From the NCBI RefSeq assembly GCF_016734805.1, contig NZ_JAERQG010000001.1, positions 992,001-1,056,000 on the forward strand: DNA of 64,000 nt. The letters are read 5' to 3'. A model generated the notes under the pieces. That model was not told the DNA's origin, did no database searches, and saw nothing but the letters and a program-made list of their open reading frames with translations. This document shows positions 9,101 through 17,849 of this stretch, in pieces. Origin of the DNA: Marivirga atlantica (GTDB lineage Bacteria > Bacteroidota > Bacteroidia > Cytophagales > Cyclobacteriaceae). A program made the position numbers and the translations under genes. Every line of letters begins with the position of its first letter. Position 1 is the first letter of the stretch.

Positions 9101-12100
9101 GGGGTTTTATGGCAGATTGTTTCCAGTTGAGACTGGTAAACAAGAACCTTCGCAGGGCACTTCAAACTTTAGTGCCAATACCACGAAAGAAGGGACAGCC
9201 GATATTGATTTTGTTCGAGGAAATGGAGAAAAGGTTGTTGTCAGCATAGTAAGCAAGGATGTCGACCCCCCAAGCTTTACAAATGGGTTGGATTATCAAT
9301 TCAACCAAACTCTTAAAAAGTTTTTTACTACTGGAAGTCAAGTGGTGTACAGTGGTACGGCTAATAGTTTTTCAATAAACAATTTAGTGCCTGGAAAATC
9401 TTATGATATTTACTTTGCGGAGGCAAACGGTGAGGGAAAGAATATAACTTATAGAAAAGCTCAGAAGTACACTTTCTCTCTTCCTGAAAATCGACCTACA
9501 ATTGCTGCTAAAAATTTAGACTTCCAATTGATAAATGATTCTACTGCAAATTTGAGTTGGGAAAGTGGCAATGGTGAAGGTCGGATTGTTTTGATTTCCA
9601 GTGTAGGAATTTCATCACTACTTGATGAAAAATTTGATGGAATTGATCCGCAAAATGCTAGTGGAGGTTATTTAGATGATTTTGATCGGGTAGAGATTGA
9701 TAGATTCTACGGTACAAACAGTTATTATGTAGCTTATGTTGGTGATGGAAATTCTGTTGAAGTTGCCTTAAGCCGCTATGTTGAAGGTCAATTATTGAAT
9801 TCAGATGCCCTCAAATTTTATGTGTTAGAATACAATGGTTTAGGAAATGCAAAGAACTATAAGCAATCAGTCCCAAAGGTATTTGGTTTTGTTCCAAAAA
9901 TTATAGAATGGAAAGATGATGCAGGTACATATTCAATTTCTGAGATTGAAGCAGAATCATTCAATATTTCTTCCACATACAATAGAGGGATTGATAGAAT
10001 ATTGGTAGTTGCTGAGAAGGGAGTAGCGAATGATTCTATACCATTTGCTACTGGAATTTTACCTGATTCGATCTTTACAAAGGATATTAATTCTTTCTCA
10101 TATGTAGGATTTTATGAAAATAAGAGGGTTTATTTAATGGGGAGTCGTCCCTTTTTGATAAGAAATCTAAAACCTAATACAGAGTATGAAGTCACAATTT
10201 ATAAAAGTATTTTTCATCAAGTAGCCTCTAATTTTACAGATGAGATTATATTTAACCAAACGGTAAAAACCGTCCACACTGATAAATATTATTGGGTTGA
10301 AGGTTCAGGGAATTGGGATGATTTATCTCATTGGGCTACTAGTTCAGGTGGAACCAATAAGTATTCAGAATTGCCAAATAAGAATAGCCAAGTCATTTTT
10401 GATGAAAATTCGGTTTCTTTAGCGACAAAGGACTCTGTTGTTATTACTACTGAAGAAATGGCTTTATTCAGTTTTGATGCTAATAATTTGCCAAATAAAT
10501 TGAGTTTTGATTATACGGATGTTTCAGGTAGCGTAGACCAGGTTAATATTGCTTCATCTTTTGAATTAAATGATAGTCTCAATTTCTTTGCTGGCACTTT
10601 AACATTAGGACAGGCGCTTGAAGAAAATGTGATTAGGTCTAATATTGCTTCTAATGTTGTTTCTATTCAAATCGAGCCAAGTAAGAATCACTTAGATATT
10701 AAGGATGTTTTTAGTTTGAGGGAATTAAACATTACCAATGCTAATGTTTCATTTGAGCCTCAAAGTTCTATTAATGTAAAAGATATTAGATTTAATAATT
10801 CAATCATACATAATATGCCAAGGTGGGAAGGAGTTAATTCGATTAGCAGTGATATCAAATTACCTTATATTGAAACTGCAAATAGAGATGCTTTTTTTAG
10901 TTATTCAGATTTGGAAATCGATTCTCTCTTCTTAAATATAGATAAGGTGTTTTTAAGGAATCAATCTACTATGCAGGTAGAAGCGATAACTAATAAAACT
11001 CAAAAAACTGTTTTACTTTCTTCACAAGATGGCATTGGTAATATAAAAACTAACTCAGATTCGCTTATTGTAGATAATTTTTATATCAAAAATAATTTTG
11101 CTTTAGGTAATGCCGTTTTTTATGCTAAAAATTCAGCTTTATTAGAAAACACCAAGGGTTGGATAAATGATAATGATTCGTTTCCAGATATAGAAGCTAA
11201 ATCAGATGCAGCATTTATTAGTGGACTCAAAACTAATATAAGTTTAAAACTTTATAATTATTTATCCTTTGGAGGTGTATATATAAGTTTACGTGAGGCA
11301 AATAAACCTCATAAAGGACCAAAGGAATTAGAAAACCTCAATGCTAATTCAGTCTATTCAGAAGCTTCAGGTGAAGAACAATTATTGTATCTAAATACTA
11401 GTATCGGTTTTGATTTTAATAAACCTATTTTGAATATATCAAACTTAAGTCCTAATACTGAATATATTCTGTCATTCTACTCATGTTACAAATCAGGAGA
11501 TCAAGTTATTTTTTCTGAAGATCGCAGAGAGAAGAAGTTTAAAACACTCAAGAAAGACGATATTTTAATGTTTAGAGAAGGCGGAGATGTTACTGTTGAT
11601 GGACGAAATAATCTTTATGGTGTAAACGGATTTGAAACAGGTGAATTCCCGTTTGAAAGAAGTGAGATCACATTGTACCCCAATAGCAATTCTAAAAAGA
11701 TTGCATTGACAGCTTTACGAATTCGCGATATTGAAACTGACATGGATGTTTCCATTTTTGATGGTATTGATACTTCAGCAAATAAGATTTTGGAATCAAG
11801 ATTAAGTGCTCGTGGCGAGGATTTAGAAAGTATCTTTCAAGATAATTACCCACAAGCCTCTAATGCAGAAGGAGCTTTAACTGTGGTATTAGAAGGCTTT
11901 AATAGTGCGAGTGGGTATAGTAAAGGTCCTAAGTTTCTGGTTTATGAGTCTAATGGAGTTGTGGCTAATGAACCAACAGTTCAGGCTAGTAATGTTGAAA
12001 TTTCTGATAAGAATCAAAACACCGCTACTATTACATGGACTAAGGGTGATGGAAATAGAACTTTAGTTTCTATTTTTGAAGGATCAACATGGTACGGAAG

Positions 12101-13979
12101 TTCGTTCTTTAAAGATGGGATAGAGTGGAATGCTAATAATACTTTTGGTCTAGGTGATAAGGTTGTAGATCAATTTGAACAATATATAGTATATACAGGT
12201 GAGGGTAATTCCATAACCATTGATTCTTTAAAAGCAGATACTAGGTATGGCGTTATGGCTCTAACCTATAATGTATATGAGGATGAAGATCCAAATTATA
12301 TGAGTTCTGACGTGGTCTCTCCCCATTTTTATACACTACCAAATCCTCCTACACAAGTACCACATAGTTTCTCAACTTTTGAACGAGAACCCATTTCCAC
12401 AAATTTTACATTTGAAGATTCTGAGGGTAGTGGTGCCTTGATTTTGATCAAAGAAGATGAAGCAGTTGATTTAAACTTGGTGCCGGATAGTATTAAATTT
12501 TCTACTACTTCGAGCTATAATGTAGACTTTGCTCAATTAGATAGTCTTAACGATGGAAGCAGAATATACTTGATTAATAATTATTCTGATATGAATTATT
12601 ATTTGAAAGGGTTAACAGAATCAACTGATTATCACTATGCTATTTATAACTATCGGGAGAATTCCGAAGGTAGAGCTGTAAATGAAAATGCCCTAACAGG
12701 TAGCTTCAAAACACAAGACGGAAGCTATAAAATAGATGGTATCAGTTTACCAACTAGAACCTTGCAAGGCGATGAGATTTGCATGGGGGCTGATATAAGA
12801 ATTTATTACAACTACACTGGAATCAATGAAGGGGATAATTCAGCGCTTCCATTTATTTCAAATTCTTTAGACATGAGTGATAGTACCCTTTTGGATGTAA
12901 TAAGTGAAGAGGAGGGAATTATGTTAGTGAGTCTACCTGAAGAATTAGATTCTGGCATGCACTATTTCTCCATGATTCCTGAACTTGGATCTGATTATAA
13001 AATCTATAAAGACTCATTAAATATTCAACCAACTCAAGAAATTGAAATAGTTAGAAATAATGATGAATTAGTAATTAATAACTCAGGAAATCTAAACTGG
13101 TTTAGAAATAATGAGTTGATTTCACAAGAGAATGATTCCATTTTAGAACTCAGCAAGGAAGGAGTATATTATGCTTCAAAAACTGCAGCTAATTGCGAAT
13201 ATTTCTCAAATGAAATCTATATTAGGGCTAAAGTAGCCTTAGTAGAGGATTCTGTTCGAAAATGTATTGATGAACTAGTTGAAATTGAATTCGATAATGC
13301 TTTAGGTAACTTAAGTGATTCATTTAACTATTATACTCTGCTCATAGATAATTCAGGAAATGAGCAAAGCTTAGAAGTGGAATCCATAGATTTGAATGAT
13401 AATTTCTTCAGTTTCTCATTACCAGAGAATTTACCAACTGAATACTATTCAATCATACTCAAGGTAGAAGGCGATAGCATAGAATCAGATACTGCTATTC
13501 TATACATAGAAAATCCTGAACCTGCTGTCATCACAGTTTCAGAAAACCAGTTAAGCTCAAACTATGAAGAAGGAAATCAGTGGTTCTTTAATGGCGAACC
13601 AATTCCTGGAGCTACCGAGCAAACAGTTACTACTGATAGAACTGGAAGCTATAGCCTTGAGGTTACTGCGGGCAGTTGCCTACTAACAGCAGAAGTTGGT
13701 AATGTATTATCAAATGAATCTCCTTTTGCTTCGGTTGGATTAAAACTTTATCCCAATCCAGTGCAACAGCAATTGAGCTTGGTAAATGATGGAGATGAAT
13801 TAGGGCATTCTCATGTTCGTATACTTGATGCAAAAGGAGTTGAGATTCAAGAGTTCAATATCAATTTCAACATTGAGAGTGGAGTGCACTTAGATGTTCA
13901 CGAATATGCGAATGGTATGTATTTTATAATTATTGAATCCGAAAATATCAAAGCAGTTGATAGATTCATTAAGAAATAA
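6132..13979 (+). CDS. Giant multidomain surface protein with type IX secretion sorting domain
   Basis: The 2615-residue protein has a signal peptide, ATG at 6132 or 6138. Domains recur: a GNW module at about 30 (FWVGGTGNWSDLTHWA) and 1386 (YYWVEGSGNWDDLSHWA); CUB-like segments with FDGTD or FDGID at about 547, 936 and 1872; and fibronectin III-like modules opening with patterns such as GDGNDRLILIQ near 389, 636, 1030, 1146, 1283, 1972 and 2097. Residues 2200-2530 look Ig-like. The end (about 2535-2615, LKLYPNP, then VRILDAKG and ANGMYFI) is a type A sorting domain, so it should cross the outer membrane by the type IX system and be anchored or released. Adhesion or matrix binding is inferred from architecture. 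It has its own promoter and ends at a strong terminator. Confidence 0.88.
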   Translation: MYMKNLVFRSLFFLFTLLFLNSSQLLATDYFWVGGTGNWSDLTHWATTSGGSTLHTSLPGETDDVYFDVNSFSADGQEVNIDGTIIRVKDFIAANVAYNVSFTGVAPVPNIEIYGSFDAPSNISFELPGVLLDFNADVSGQSVNIASGFLNSSEDASVRFSGEGSWTIDNGFSAHSLNVTQGEIVFGANTFNFKNVYLWYSFDKLLNLTDATLNIEKWTMNNQDFVSIIPNNSTINFSDEFQGFGKTYGTVNVTTPTGFANDIEISGNNTFQNFTVVQGVNLLVDANTTQTILGNLTFNGTSSEVITFESSTKGEKFNFDGTGINISGEYVNISESDFLGTATFALENSLLIGDVNGWEINSVPTPTENGSFFYSKIFADSLYIDLDPGDGAERIVFMRQGGFPDITTVDDVAYTADQTFGNGELVGTDTYVVYQGSDDLVKIEGLLPGTEYSIAVREVNRTPDNSSIKYYVPSTGFSKSATTADSGNIYLSYNGTATVNGGEQFFDDGGKGFYFPNRENVLTLNSAEAGKAIKLTFNEFETRSYEELRIFDGTDTTANLITSLSGTSLSLPRTVTSTGENMTLKFTSSDFEPYAFDLDGWVADVSLVLPAPSKIASRLTIENESDSTIRARFYFGDGNDRLILIQKGTDPITFTPMDNQSYADDFQIGNVRNVRNTVNTSFGVGWGMTIDQLDSGTQYSVKIIEYNESNGEITYAKDSYETIIDNIITAPSHDFSKYDLDFTEYYQPYVKIETIGLERPNISPSSDFQNEREIFYCYIISKTPINETLLRANLSDTTRFEANLKYGEGTEIAEGVYVLAKNKYNSAYEMHVSGLEPSTNYYVSTMLFRENRVGLTYGWNTLQTNEFKTNPENSIFLGDAVDQIDSVKYLFDPTGFAVDIFNYEDLIQTFYPKDGADKLSYQNLAFDKELNRQIFDLRVFDGTDSLAPLLIDYEEITQDGNNSDSVIQATNSQGALTFVYKKLGYGYRHKGFYGRLFPVETGKQEPSQGTSNFSANTTKEGTADIDFVRGNGEKVVVSIVSKDVDPPSFTNGLDYQFNQTLKKFFTTGSQVVYSGTANSFSINNLVPGKSYDIYFAEANGEGKNITYRKAQKYTFSLPENRPTIAAKNLDFQLINDSTANLSWESGNGEGRIVLISSVGISSLLDEKFDGIDPQNASGGYLDDFDRVEIDRFYGTNSYYVAYVGDGNSVEVALSRYVEGQLLNSDALKFYVLEYNGLGNAKNYKQSVPKVFGFVPKIIEWKDDAGTYSISEIEAESFNISSTYNRGIDRILVVAEKGVANDSIPFATGILPDSIFTKDINSFSYVGFYENKRVYLMGSRPFLIRNLKPNTEYEVTIYKSIFHQVASNFTDEIIFNQTVKTVHTDKYYWVEGSGNWDDLSHWATSSGGTNKYSELPNKNSQVIFDENSVSLATKDSVVITTEEMALFSFDANNLPNKLSFDYTDVSGSVDQVNIASSFELNDSLNFFAGTLTLGQALEENVIRSNIASNVVSIQIEPSKNHLDIKDVFSLRELNITNANVSFEPQSSINVKDIRFNNSIIHNMPRWEGVNSISSDIKLPYIETANRDAFFSYSDLEIDSLFLNIDKVFLRNQSTMQVEAITNKTQKTVLLSSQDGIGNIKTNSDSLIVDNFYIKNNFALGNAVFYAKNSALLENTKGWINDNDSFPDIEAKSDAAFISGLKTNISLKLYNYLSFGGVYISLREANKPHKGPKELENLNANSVYSEASGEEQLLYLNTSIGFDFNKPILNISNLSPNTEYILSFYSCYKSGDQVIFSEDRREKKFKTLKKDDILMFREGGDVTVDGRNNLYGVNGFETGEFPFERSEITLYPNSNSKKIALTALRIRDIETDMDVSIFDGIDTSANKILESRLSARGEDLESIFQDNYPQASNAEGALTVVLEGFNSASGYSKGPKFLVYESNGVVANEPTVQASNVEISDKNQNTATITWTKGDGNRTLVSIFEGSTWYGSSFFKDGIEWNANNTFGLGDKVVDQFEQYIVYTGEGNSITIDSLKADTRYGVMALTYNVYEDEDPNYMSSDVVSPHFYTLPNPPTQVPHSFSTFEREPISTNFTFEDSEGSGALILIKEDEAVDLNLVPDSIKFSTTSSYNVDFAQLDSLNDGSRIYLINNYSDMNYYLKGLTESTDYHYAIYNYRENSEGRAVNENALTGSFKTQDGSYKIDGISLPTRTLQGDEICMGADIRIYYNYTGINEGDNSALPFISNSLDMSDSTLLDVISEEEGIMLVSLPEELDSGMHYFSMIPELGSDYKIYKDSLNIQPTQEIEIVRNNDELVINNSGNLNWFRNNELISQENDSILELSKEGVYYASKTAANCEYFSNEIYIRAKVALVEDSVRKCIDELVEIEFDNALGNLSDSFNYYTLLIDNSGNEQSLEVESIDLNDNFFSFSLPENLPTEYYSIILKVEGDSIESDTAILYIENPEPAVITVSENQLSSNYEEGNQWFFNGEPIPGATEQTVTTDRTGSYSLEVTAGSCLLTAEVGNVLSNESPFASVGLKLYPNPVQQQLSLVNDGDELGHSHVRILDAKGVEIQEFNINFNIESGVHLDVHEYANGMYFIIIESENIKAVDRFIKK

Positions 13980-14000
13980 TAATCTAACTTAATTCTTATG

Positions 14001-14032
14001 AAAAGCTAGATGAGGTTAATCATCTAGCTTTT
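14001..14032. terminator. Bidirectional intrinsic terminator between convergent genes
   Basis: A 13-bp perfect stem (14001-14013 with 14020-14032, core AAGCTAGATGA) has a 6-nt loop and a T-run on the plus strand. It ends the giant protein gene. On the minus strand it overlaps the stop codon of the kinase gene and can serve that operon too. Confidence 0.85.
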
Positions 14033-14526
14033 TTTATTGCCTCAACTGCCTGCTGTAAACGCTTATCACCTTTAATGATGGTATAGGGTATATTTCGACT
14101 TTCCACCTCAGAGATATACATTTCTAGCAATTCTAACCTTATTTCAGGGTTCTCTCTGAGTGGATCAGGTTCCCAAGGTAAATCAGGATAGCAAATGAAG
14201 TAATAGTCATAATTATTCTCTTCGAGCTGTTTGATTAACTTTTCGTTTACTTCCTTGTAGCGTATCAGATACCAAACCTTCATCATAATTAGATCAGTAT
14301 CACAGAAGAGGAATTTGTTGGCATTTTTAATTTGTTGCGATTCCAACTGGATCATCTCGTCAGCTATTTGTCTCAGGTCATCATATTCATATTCGGGGCC
14401 ATGTATTTGCAGGTAAATCCTACCATATTCCGGTAAGAAAGGCTCATCAAAATACTGAGCTAGCTCTTGCGTGAGGGTGCTTTTACCGGTACTTTCGGGG
14501 CCTATTATGGCGATCTTTTTAGGCAT
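14020..14526 (-). CDS. NadR-like P-loop kinase in a TPP-riboswitch operon (candidate thiamine kinase)
   Basis: From ATG 14526 the product is 168 residues. It has a Walker A loop GPESTGKST (about residues 8-16), a DTD motif (FLFCDTDLI) and a WEPDPLR lid-like segment. These match the nicotinamide riboside kinase half of NadR (AAA_28 family), but the NMN adenylyltransferase half is absent. Its start overlaps the end of the PnuT-like gene by 8 nt, so the two are coupled and both lie behind a TPP riboswitch. PnuC-family transporters need an intracellular kinase to trap substrate. Regulation by TPP suggests thiamine rather than nicotinamide riboside. An upstream in-frame TTG (14574) is less likely to be the start. 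Confidence 0.8.
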   Translation of the reverse strand: MPKKIAIIGPESTGKSTLTQELAQYFDEPFLPEYGRIYLQIHGPEYEYDDLRQIADEMIQLESQQIKNANKFLFCDTDLIMMKVWYLIRYKEVNEKLIKQLEENNYDYYFICYPDLPWEPDPLRENPEIRLELLEMYISEVESRNIPYTIIKGDKRLQQAVEAIKKAR

Positions 14527-15121
14527 ATTTCTGAAGGTAAATTTTTCGCCATTTAATATATCCAAATACAACAATTACAACATATAAAGCAAAGAGTAAA
14601 CTTGTTAAATAAAGCTCTTTATAGAAATATTGATAGGCACCCACGCTATCTACTATTATCCAGTAAAGCCAGTTTTCAAGTACTTTTCTGGTTACCAGCC
14701 AAGTGGTAAAAAGACTGAAAACTGTTGTGAAAGAATCAATATAAGGGATTGAAGCATCGGTGTAGGTAGTTAATCCGTAACCTACGCCTAGCGTTATAAG
14801 TGCACCTAAACCAATAAAAAGTATATGTTCTTGTGTTGACATGATGCTGATAGGAAGCTCTTCTTTGGTTTTTTGATTTTGCCAATGATACCATCCATAC
14901 AGACTGGTTCCTAAATAGTAAAACTGTAATGCAGTTTCAGCATAAAGCTTTGCATCAATACAAATGAATATGTAAATGATTACACTTACTAGACCTGCTG
15001 GCCAACACCAAATATTTTCCTTAGCAGCTAAATAGATATAAAGTAATCCGAAGAATACACCAGAAGCTTCCAGCCAGCTAAGTGCTTCTAAAGCTTCAGT
15101 AATTTGATTAGAATAGTCCAT
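14519..15121 (-). CDS. pnuT: PnuC-family vitamin transporter, probably thiamine (PnuT)
   Basis: The 200-residue polytopic inner membrane protein has about seven hydrophobic segments. It carries the PnuC-family signature region WCWPAGLVSVIIYIFIC followed by LYAETALQFYY and a Tyr-Gly-Trp stretch. PnuC proteins are facilitators of unphosphorylated vitamins. The variant under TPP control in Bacteroidetes is known as PnuT and moves thiamine. A TPP aptamer ends about 10 nt before this ATG, which supports that assignment. It is coupled to the NadR-like kinase downstream. Specificity for thiamine is inferred from regulation. Confidence 0.88.
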   Translation of the reverse strand: MDYSNQITEALEALSWLEASGVFFGLLYIYLAAKENIWCWPAGLVSVIIYIFICIDAKLYAETALQFYYLGTSLYGWYHWQNQKTKEELPISIMSTQEHILFIGLGALITLGVGYGLTTYTDASIPYIDSFTTVFSLFTTWLVTRKVLENWLYWIIVDSVGAYQYFYKELYLTSLLFALYVVIVVFGYIKWRKIYLQKYA

Positions 15122-15130
15122 AAATTATAT

Positions 15131-15213
15131 TTTCCTACGGCCGCATTATCGGCATCAGGTACGTTTTACAACAGGGTATGCTCTCAGACCAATAATGTAA
15201 TTGGACACCCCTA
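15131..15213 (-). promoter_or_regulatory. TPP riboswitch (THI element) of the pnuT operon
   Basis: On the minus strand the conserved blocks are GGGGTGTCC, GGTCTGAGAGCATACCC, ACCTGATGCCGATAATGC and a closing CCGTAGGAAAA. The aptamer ends about 10 nt before the pnuT ATG, leaving no room for a terminator, so control is most likely by masking translation initiation. Confidence 0.95.
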
Positions 15214-15222
15214 ATATTGACA

Positions 15223-15230
15223 CGAAAGTA
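15223..15230 (-). promoter_or_regulatory. Probable -7 element of the pnuT leader
   Basis: TACTTTCG on the minus strand differs from TAnnTTTG at one base, and a T-rich -33 region lies 18 nt further upstream. Transcription would begin near 15217, just before the TPP aptamer. Confidence 0.5.
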
Positions 15231-15262
15231 AAAGAGTTCTTCCGATTTAAAAAATTTGGCAG

Positions 15263-16036
15263 CTAGTCTTCTGATTCGGTTTCACCTTCTTTGTACTTGC
15301 TTTTAAGCTGTACTGACGACTGCTCTTTGCTTGCTTTCTTCATTCTAAGGTTAAGAACTTCTACCAATAACGAAAAGAAGATGGCAAAATAAACATAACC
15401 TTTAGGTACGTGTACGCCAAAACCTTCAACAAATAACAACATGCCTATCATGAGTAAAAATGATAAAGCAAGCATTTTTACAGTAGGATGCTCATTAATA
15501 AAGTTGCTAATGGTTTTTGCAGCCAATAGCATAATACCTAAGGATATAACAACTGCCGTTACCATAATCCAAATATTTTGAACCAAGCCAACAGCTGTTA
15601 AAATTGAGTCAAAGCTAAATACTATGTCCAGCAGTACAATCTGTAAAATAACAGATTGAAAGGTGATTGTTCTTTTCTTTTTGTCAACCTCATCAGCCTC
15701 CGGCCCCTCTAATTTCTGATGTATTTCAGTAGTACTCTTATAAATAAGGAAAATACCTCCAGAAATCAGTATTAAAGCTCTACCAGTAAATTCGTAATTG
15801 AATAATTCGAATAATGGAGTTTTAAGTCCCACCAACCATGAAATAGCGAATAATAAACCAATGCGCATAAACAGAGCTAAAACTAAGCCTAAGTTTCTGG
15901 CTTTATCTTGCTGGACTATAGGAAGGCGATTACATAAAATTGAAATGAATATAATGTTGTCAATGCCTAAAACAATCTCCATTAAGGTTAATGAGAGCAA
16001 ACTGATTAAACCATCAATAGTAAAAAGTGATTCCAT
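15263..16036 (-). CDS. TerC-family integral membrane protein
   Basis: The 257-residue protein has about seven membrane segments and both TerC-family acidic signatures: EIVLGIDNIIF near the N-terminus and DIVFSFDSILTAVG in the middle. The charged C-terminal tail is cytoplasmic. TerC/Alx-type proteins are linked to tellurite resistance and, in E. coli and Bacillus, to manganese export. The Asp residues in the membrane fit cation handling. It lies 24 nt after the TPR-kinase gene and closes a four-gene minus-strand run that includes VWA and MoxR-like genes. No manganese riboswitch is visible upstream. The cation transported is not shown by sequence. Confidence 0.9.
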   Translation of the reverse strand: MESLFTIDGLISLLSLTLMEIVLGIDNIIFISILCNRLPIVQQDKARNLGLVLALFMRIGLLFAISWLVGLKTPLFELFNYEFTGRALILISGGIFLIYKSTTEIHQKLEGPEADEVDKKKRTITFQSVILQIVLLDIVFSFDSILTAVGLVQNIWIMVTAVVISLGIMLLAAKTISNFINEHPTVKMLALSFLLMIGMLLFVEGFGVHVPKGYVYFAIFFSLLVEVLNLRMKKASKEQSSVQLKSKYKEGETESED

Positions 16037-16060
16037 TAATGAAAATTAGAGTTTTAAGAT

Positions 16061-17812
16061 TTATTGAAGGGGCAAAGAGATTATAAAGGTAGTACCTTTA
16101 CCAAGTTCACTGGTAAGACTCACATCTCCTTTTAGTCTTTCTACTGCACGTTTGAGTATAAATAGTCCTAGACCAGTGCCTTCTGCATTATTACTCGCTC
16201 TGAAGAACATTTCAAATATGCGTTCCTGATGCTCTGCAGGAATTCCCAGGCCGTTGTCAGCAAGTTTTATGATGATATTGTTTCTGTCTCGTTTTACACT
16301 TATATCAACAATTTGTTGGTTTTTTTCAATGTCAATGTATTTGATACTGTTTTCAATCAAGTTCTGTAGAATGGTATTAACTATGTACCATTCAGAATTA
16401 AATTTCAGATCGCTGCCTACATCAATTCTAAATTTTATCTTATCAAAATGTGGCAGGTAGGTATAGGCGGTAATACAGTTATCAATTATTTCGTAGAAGT
16501 TAATCTTTGAAAGCTGAACATCTCTGTAGTTTAATTCCGTAATGTTAATAAGCTCCATTACAATCATGTTGAGCCGCTTAATTTGGTTCTCATACATGCC
16601 TAAGTAATGTAAGGCATCAGCATCTTTAATGTCTTTTTTGGCTAGTTCACTCAAACCTAATAGAGAAGCAATAGGACCTTTCAAGTCGTGCGATACCCTG
16701 TAAAAGAAAGAGTCCATTTCGCTATTCTTTCTTTCAATGATAGAAGCTTTGGCCTGCTCTATTTCCACATCTTTTTCATGGTCTTCAATTTGAGAAATCA
16801 TCTCAAAACTATCCACCATGTTTTTTATGTAGAGGTCATCGTATTTTTCTTTCTCTGCTACGTACTTTTCAAGATGCTCAAGTGCCTTTGCCTGGTCAGA
16901 AATTTTATAAACTTTCGAGAGTAGATGATGACATTTATATAAAGGCTTCGAGAATTTATGTTGTTCACAAATCTTTAATGCAATATGAAGGTATCTTTCT
17001 GCTTCTTCAAACTCATGAATGGCCATATATACCTCAGCAATTTCTAGCTTAGTTTCAGCAACACCTTCCTTATCATTGTTAAAATGAAATAACTCTCTGG
17101 CCATGTCTAAACTAGAAAGTGCATTCTCTGCTTCTTTTAGTTTCAGGTGTATTTTGCCTTTTAAATAATACGCATGTGCCAGACCGTCTTTAAGGTCATT
17201 ATCTTTTTTGATACTTAAAGCCTTATCAATATAATGATTGGCCTTTGTAAGTTTGTTAATGGAGAGATGTACGTTCGCTAAATAGAGATAAACATTTGAT
17301 TTAACTCTTCTATTGTCTACCTGCTTAATTACATCCAGAGCCTTCTGATAACTTTCTACCGCTCCTTTAAAGTCAGTGAATTGTTCATAGATTCTACCCA
17401 ATAAACAAAGGCATTTGGCATGAAGATGATGAAGCGCCAAAGCCTTAAATGTGTCAGTAGCATTTAAAAGATAGGGTAAAGCTTCACTTGGCTTATTTTC
17501 ATTGAGAAGAATTTTTGCCAGGTTATACTTGCCGTGCGCAACTCCTTCTTTAAACTTAATTTTACCTGAAAGTTCAATAGCTCTATTTGCCAATCCTTTA
17601 GCGGTACTAAATTCTTGATTTCTTCTTTGTATAGAAGCAAGCTGATTTAGTGCCCTGGCGTGAATGCTATCTTTATCCTTGATTTTCTGACTCTTAAAAA
17701 GTGCTTTTTCTGTTAAGTCAATTGCTTGACTCAAATTATCATCAGCAGCTATTTTGGCATCAGCCAATAGCATTTCTATCTCATCCTTTATTTGGTCCGC
17801 ACTTTTCTGCAA
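16061..17812 (-). CDS. Cytoplasmic TPR-repeat histidine kinase
   Basis: The 583-residue protein has no membrane segment. Residues 1-330 are tetratricopeptide repeats (for example AVESYQKALDVIKQ and AERYLHIALKICEQ), followed by a short coiled coil. The HisKA domain has phosphoacceptor His375 (YRVSHDLKGP). The HATPase domain shows NLIENSIKY, ADNGLGIP and GTGLGLFILK. Protein-protein contact through the TPRs probably supplies the signal; no receiver gene is adjacent. The start is TTG at 17812, because an in-frame stop lies shortly upstream and the next ATG is codon 14 (17773). It follows the MoxR-like gene by 37 nt and precedes terC by 24 nt. Confidence 0.9.
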   Translation of the reverse strand: MQKSADQIKDEIEMLLADAKIAADDNLSQAIDLTEKALFKSQKIKDKDSIHARALNQLASIQRRNQEFSTAKGLANRAIELSGKIKFKEGVAHGKYNLAKILLNENKPSEALPYLLNATDTFKALALHHLHAKCLCLLGRIYEQFTDFKGAVESYQKALDVIKQVDNRRVKSNVYLYLANVHLSINKLTKANHYIDKALSIKKDNDLKDGLAHAYYLKGKIHLKLKEAENALSSLDMARELFHFNNDKEGVAETKLEIAEVYMAIHEFEEAERYLHIALKICEQHKFSKPLYKCHHLLSKVYKISDQAKALEHLEKYVAEKEKYDDLYIKNMVDSFEMISQIEDHEKDVEIEQAKASIIERKNSEMDSFFYRVSHDLKGPIASLLGLSELAKKDIKDADALHYLGMYENQIKRLNMIVMELINITELNYRDVQLSKINFYEIIDNCITAYTYLPHFDKIKFRIDVGSDLKFNSEWYIVNTILQNLIENSIKYIDIEKNQQIVDISVKRDRNNIIIKLADNGLGIPAEHQERIFEMFFRASNNAEGTGLGLFILKRAVERLKGDVSLTSELGKGTTFIISLPLQ

Positions 17813-17849
17813 TCTAATTAAGCCTAATAGTTAAGGCGTAAATATAACA

